Origin: CAYOVG01 sp964407285
GTDB taxonomy: Bacteria > Desulfobacterota > Syntrophobacteria > Syntrophobacterales > Syntrophobacteraceae
DNA: 18,533 nucleotides
Direction of reading: 5' to 3'
Assembly: GCA_964407285.1 (NCBI GenBank)
Contig: CAYOVG010000109.1
Coordinates: 1 to 18,533 of the forward strand
Both the position numbers and the translations under genes were made by a program. Of this stretch, positions 15,824 through 18,533 are shown piece by piece. The notes under the pieces were generated by a model that did no database searches, was not told the origin of the DNA, and worked only from the letters and a program-made list of their open reading frames with translations. Each line of letters begins with the position of its first letter. The first letter of the stretch is position 1.

Positions 15824-16240
15824 ATGACGGAAAACATGCCAGGAACCGGGCAGCGCGCGCAACAGGCTGCCGCCAGGATTCAAAACCCGTACATTCTGAA
15901 TTTTTGCAGGGTGTTGATCGAGAAGAAGGGGGAGAAACTGGAACCGGGAGCCATGAATGAACTAATCGACGATATGTACGAACTCTACGAAAATATGCTG
16001 GGCCGCAACATGGTCAATGCTCTGCCGGAGGATGTTCGCTCGGAGTACCTGGCTCTCGGCAATGACCTCAACAGCCTGAACTACGAAAAGATCGGCGAAT
16101 ACTTCAGCAAAGCCTCCATCAACTACGAAGAGATCATGAAGCAGACGATGAAGGAGTTCTCCTCCATTTACATGAAGAACCGTACTTTCGATCGCGCGGA
16201 CTATTCCGGTTCCGCCGAAGGCGCGGAGAGCCGGAAATAG
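15824..16240 (+). CDS. Conserved-looking small helical protein of unknown function
   Basis: This 138-residue soluble protein has no signal peptide or membrane segment. After a polar N-terminus it contains NPYILNFCRVLIEKKGEKL (about 21-39), an acidic/aromatic helix MYELYENMLG, NALPEDVRSEYLAL, and a C-terminal helix EIMKQTMKEFSSIYMKNR, followed by a disordered polar tail. The composition and well-formed helices, plus GGAGAGGA about 9 bases before ATG 15824, support a real gene. It looks like small hypothetical proteins I recall from deltaproteobacteria, paired with a zinc-ribbon protein as here; that recollection is unverified. Function is unknown. Confidence 0.78.
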   Translation: MTENMPGTGQRAQQAAARIQNPYILNFCRVLIEKKGEKLEPGAMNELIDDMYELYENMLGRNMVNALPEDVRSEYLALGNDLNSLNYEKIGEYFSKASINYEEIMKQTMKEFSSIYMKNRTFDRADYSGSAEGAESRK

Positions 16241-16288
16241 CCCGGAAGCGGCCGCCACGAAACGTGATGAAGAGCCATGAAGAGCATC

Positions 16289-16359
16289 GACCACAAAAAG
16301 CGCGAAGAACACGAAACCGAACATCCCCTTTTTCCGTGTTCTTCGTGCTTTTTGTGGTC
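16289..16359. repeat. Long inverted repeat (28-base arms) upstream of the zinc-ribbon gene
   Basis: Arms 16289-16316 and 16332-16359 match at 26 of 28 positions when one is reverse-complemented, with a 15-base centre. The core words are gaccacaaaaag and gaagaacacga. The hairpin lies between two co-directional small genes, ending 32 bases before the next start codon. It looks like a REP/MITE-type intergenic repeat of a kind common in this group of bacteria (from memory). Confidence 0.85.
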
Positions 16360-16391
16360 TGTTCTTTTGAGAGTGTGAGGAGAAAGCGACA

Positions 16392-16655
16392 ATGACGGAA
16401 GACAAAACCATCTGCCCGCATTGCGGAGTGAAAATGCTCAAATGGCGCGTGCCGGACCAGTCGACCTGGAGCGCCGAGTTCTTCTACGTTTGTTTCAACG
16501 ACGAATGCGCCTATTACGTTAAGGGCTGGAAGCACATGTACGATCAGCAGAAGGTGGGGTGCTCGTACAGGCACCGCTACGACCCGGATACCGGGACATG
16601 CGGCCCGCTGCCCGTGTGGTCGCCCGATGCATTGAAAGACCGGATCATGGAGTAA
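16392..16655 (+). CDS. Small zinc-ribbon protein of unknown function
   Basis: This 87-residue cytoplasmic protein has an N-terminal C-P-H-C-G knuckle (C9 and C12) and a second Cys pair in VCFNDECAYYV, making a likely four-Cys zinc ribbon resembling Ogr/Delta-type or generic zinc-ribbon folds. The remainder is Trp/Tyr-rich (KGWKHMYDQQK, YRHRYDPDTG, PLPVWSPDALKDRI). An AGGAG ribosome site precedes ATG 16392. It lies 151 bases after the 138-residue gene, in the same direction, with a hairpin repeat between. It could be a transcription-related zinc protein of phage type, as phage genes begin 38 bases further on, or a chromosomal gene linked to its left neighbour. I favour the latter. Confidence 0.8.
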   Translation: MTEDKTICPHCGVKMLKWRVPDQSTWSAEFFYVCFNDECAYYVKGWKHMYDQQKVGCSYRHRYDPDTGTCGPLPVWSPDALKDRIME

Positions 16656-16693
16656 GGGAGCCCGCGCCTCCTCGCCCCTCGAACGTGTGGTCG

Positions 16694-17158
16694 CTACCTC
16701 ACGGCGACAAATTGCACTACCAGAACCCCCGTTGTGCTTCCGGTCTTTACGCAATCGAGAATGAAGCCGTCATCGGTAAAGGAGTTGATGTTCAGGCTGT
16801 GGTTGATCCCAGACCCCTGGTAGATGTACAGGGCCGTGGAACTGTACGTGTAGCTGTTGGCGAAAGTTACATGAGCGTCAGCGACGGACTTTCCCGTTCC
16901 GGCGACGCCGAAGCCCAGCGAAAGCATTCCCGCCGCCACGTTCACAGTGCCTATGAATATGACGAATTTGGCCCTGAATCCGACTCCCGTGACGGTTTGC
17001 TGCCCTGAGGCTGTAGCGAGGTCCCTTGAGAATGTCCCGATATACACGGACGCTCCGGGAAGGTTCCCGGCATCGACAGTGTCCGAGTCCGCAAACTGGG
17101 CGAGTCCCGTTGCGGCGCCGTTGGCGATGATTGCCTTGATGGGGATTTGCGTGGCCAT
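16694..17158 (-). CDS. Phage-type structural protein, probably tail/fibre-associated
   Basis: This 154-residue protein opens with IPIKAIIANGAATGLAQFADSD (22 residues described as two blocks: IPIKAIIANGA and ATGLAQFADSD), a style common to phage tail-tip or fibre proteins. It continues as beta-rich, Gly/Ser/Thr/Val-rich sequence with few charges and no Cys pair. AAGGAG precedes the ATG at 17158. It is the last gene of a minus-strand run of four with similar composition. No enzymatic motif is visible. The structural role is inferred from style and context, not from a named family match. Confidence 0.7.
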   Translation of the reverse strand: MATQIPIKAIIANGAATGLAQFADSDTVDAGNLPGASVYIGTFSRDLATASGQQTVTGVGFRAKFVIFIGTVNVAAGMLSLGFGVAGTGKSVADAHVTFANSYTYSSTALYIYQGSGINHSLNINSFTDDGFILDCVKTGSTTGVLVVQFVAVR

Positions 17159-17189
17159 AGCTCTCTCCTTGCGCGGTCCTTTGCGATCC

Positions 17190-17588
17190 TTACACGGTCA
17201 TGGGAATGTCGCTCTCGGTCCCGTCAGCCAACCAAAAGGGCAGCGCTCCGTCCGTCCCGGGAGCGATGTTGCTTTGCGTGCCGTCGGCAAGCACGAACGG
17301 AACTCTCAGGTCCTCGATGTCGGAGATGGAATGCGAGTGGTCCGGGAGACTCGACCGGTCCACAATGCCGTAGAGCACCGCGGCGAGACCAACCGTCAGA
17401 ACGCTCGTCTTGAGCGTAATGGTCGTCAACCCCGTCCCGCCGTCATAGCTGGAGGACAAAACGGTCCCATACTTGATTCCGTCCGCCCCGCAATCGGCTT
17501 CCACCTTCCTCCCCGTGGTGAATTCCCCAGCGCGGTCGCCGGACACGGTGAAGCTGCTTGAACTCACGAAAACCGCCGAAATGGCCAT
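17190..17588 (-). CDS. Phage-type tail protein with a C-terminal 12-residue repeat
   Basis: This 132-residue protein has an N-terminal beta-rich domain (AISAVFVSSSSFTVSGD, then GRKVEADCG and YGTVLSSSY) and a short DHSHS stretch (residues 83-87) typical of phage fibre proteins. It ends with two copies of PFxLADGTxSxI at 97-108 and 117-128. The frame is open to 17684, but the ATG at 17588 is preferred: GGGAG lies about 8 bases upstream, and starting there also ends the overlap with the preceding gene. It lies between two other structural genes of the same strand. Baseplate or fibre attachment is a likely role, by inference. Confidence 0.72.
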   Translation of the reverse strand: MAISAVFVSSSSFTVSGDRAGEFTTGRKVEADCGADGIKYGTVLSSSYDGGTGLTTITLKTSVLTVGLAAVLYGIVDRSSLPDHSHSISDIEDLRVPFVLADGTQSNIAPGTDGALPFWLADGTESDIPMTV

Positions 17589-17629
17589 GTCGAACGCTCC
17601 CCTTCCATTATCCCAATGTAGTCGGTCGA

Positions 17630-17926
17630 TCAGGCATAAGCGCTGTAGACGGTGAATGAGGCCGTCTCGCCCAGTCCACTCCACCCGTTGAGCGTGAGCG
17701 ACGCCTGGAGGCGATAGTTGCCGGCAGCCTGGAAGTCCCCGGCCTTCGTGACGTATCTGAGGTACCGGGTCTCTCCGTCGATCGCGTGGATTTCGGCGGC
17801 CCAGGTCACGCTCGTTCCATCGGGCAACCGCACCTTGAGACTGGTATCGGTGGCCTCCGAAATGTCGTATCCGCAGTCCACCACGATCGCGGTCCCCACA
17901 TCTCCCACATAGACTTTATTGCCCAT
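17630..17926 (-). CDS. Phage-type small beta-sandwich protein (BppU N-terminal-like)
   Basis: This 98-residue protein reads as one beta-sandwich: VGTAIVVDCGYDISEAT, LKVRLPDGTSVTWAAEI, YLRYVTKAGDF, AAGNYRLQASLTL and GETASFTVY. This pattern matches small baseplate/tail proteins of phages that resemble the N-terminal domain of the receptor-binding complex component BppU; the match is from memory. AGAGGA lies just before the ATG at 17926. The start overlaps the end of the upstream gene by 11 bases, which implies translational coupling within a phage operon. Confidence 0.72.
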   Translation of the reverse strand: MGNKVYVGDVGTAIVVDCGYDISEATDTSLKVRLPDGTSVTWAAEIHAIDGETRYLRYVTKAGDFQAAGNYRLQASLTLNGWSGLGETASFTVYSAYA

Positions 17927-18533
17927 GACTGTCCTCTATCGGTCTCACGCGGGACGTAAGCGCCAACGCGCCGGCTATCCCGGATTGCAGATCGATCTGG
18001 TAAAGAATTCCGGATTGCGGAGTAATGCCGAAGCACGGACCCGATTCCAGCCGCAACCCTTCGGCTGCCGCAACCGTGGATGAAAGGAGCAACAATTCAG
18101 CAACCGTGGACGGCAAGACGATATCCTTTCGAATGGTTGAAGTCAGAGCGAGCAGTTCCCGTATGACGGCCTCTCGCACCCTGGCCGGATACAGGCCGAA
18201 AGCAAGCGCCTGCACGGCGGCCCAAACGAGCGACTCGACGCTCACCGAGCACCCGTGCCGCCCCAACGCCGCCGCCTGGGTGCTGCCGGGCATCGAAACG
18301 CCCGCGGAAAAAGTCGCTCTCGAGGACCCGATTTGCAGCGCTCCCGGGTTGACCCGCAAAACCGTCCCCGACGAAACAATCCAGGCGACGTGATCGAGCG
18401 CAGGCCGGCCGACATCCGCCGCTATCCGGATCCCGGCCGAAACACCCACGCCATGGCGCCCGATCGCAAGCGAATGTTGCATGGACAGGACCGAGCTCGA
18501 AACCGAAAGCGCCGCGCCGGGCAGCGCCGACAG
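17916..18533 (-). CDS. Partial phage-associated protein with internal repeat (5' end outside window)
   Basis: The frame is open to the right edge, so only the last 205 residues or so are visible. An ATG at 18482 exists but the frame continues upstream in the same style, so it may be internal. The protein is rich in Ala, Val, Ser and Gly with few aromatic residues. The segment AIGRHGVGVSA recurs about 66 residues later as ALGRHGCSVSV, suggesting an internal duplication. Its stop overlaps the next gene by 11 bases. The role is unknown; structural or virion-associated is assumed from the operon only. Confidence 0.65.
   Translation of the reverse strand: MSALPGAALSVSSSVLSMQHSLAIGRHGVGVSAGIRIAADVGRPALDHVAWIVSSGTVLRVNPGALQIGSSRATFSAGVSMPGSTQAAALGRHGCSVSVESLVWAAVQALAFGLYPARVREAVIRELLALTSTIRKDIVLPSTVAELLLLSSTVAAAEGLRLESGPCFGITPQSGILYQIDLQSGIAGALALTSRVRPIEDSHGQ

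Noticed and set aside
1..18533. CRISPR array, tRNA, rRNA or transposase
   Set aside because: No regularly spaced repeats, cloverleaf-like sequence, rRNA stretch or transposase domain was seen in any frame.

Overview
The window is high-GC bacterial chromosome with dense genes, wide intergenic hairpin repeats and long spurious antisense frames. The organism looks like a Gram-negative deltaproteobacterium-type anaerobe (Desulfobacterota, Syntrophobacter-like). This is an inference from a TonB-dependent outer-membrane receptor, a haem c-binding chemoreceptor, chemotaxis genes carrying a STAS protein, and hairpin repeat types I associate with that group. It was not checked against any database.

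Layout. (1) Positions 1-8183 hold a chemosensory locus. It contains the 3' end of one chemoreceptor, a ~600-base spacer with inverted repeats, then a co-directional operon of a full chemoreceptor, cheW, a STAS-domain gene and cheA (1322-6538). A convergent haem-binding chemoreceptor follows (8183-6561). The two large receptors are paralogues with a 136-base identical DNA stretch. (2) Positions 8303-9341 hold a small secreted protein gene, divergent from the haem receptor, followed by rsmG. (3) Positions 11304-9445 hold a TonB-dependent receptor on the minus strand, with a long GC-rich leader. A strong hairpin separates it from rsmG. (4) Positions 11881-15566 hold a nucleoside-salvage cluster: a trimeric-type purine nucleoside phosphorylase and two tandem, overlapping methylthioadenosine/S-adenosylhomocysteine deaminase paralogues. 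(5) Positions 15824-16655 hold two small unassigned genes, one with a zinc ribbon, separated by a long hairpin. (6) Positions 16694-18533 hold a minus-strand phage-type structural module that runs off the right edge.

How the parts work together. CheA, CheW and the receptors should form a sensory array. No cheY, cheR, cheB or cheD is visible in the window. The purine cluster is the most interesting metabolic unit. The phosphorylase keeps the Asn used for 6-oxopurines but has Leu where family members carry the His that contacts the ribose 5'-OH. Next to two MTA/SAH deaminases this suggests a deaminate-then-phosphorolyse route (MTA to methylthioinosine to hypoxanthine plus methylthioribose-1-phosphate), possibly also serving 5'-deoxyadenosine. 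That function is predicted from sequence only.
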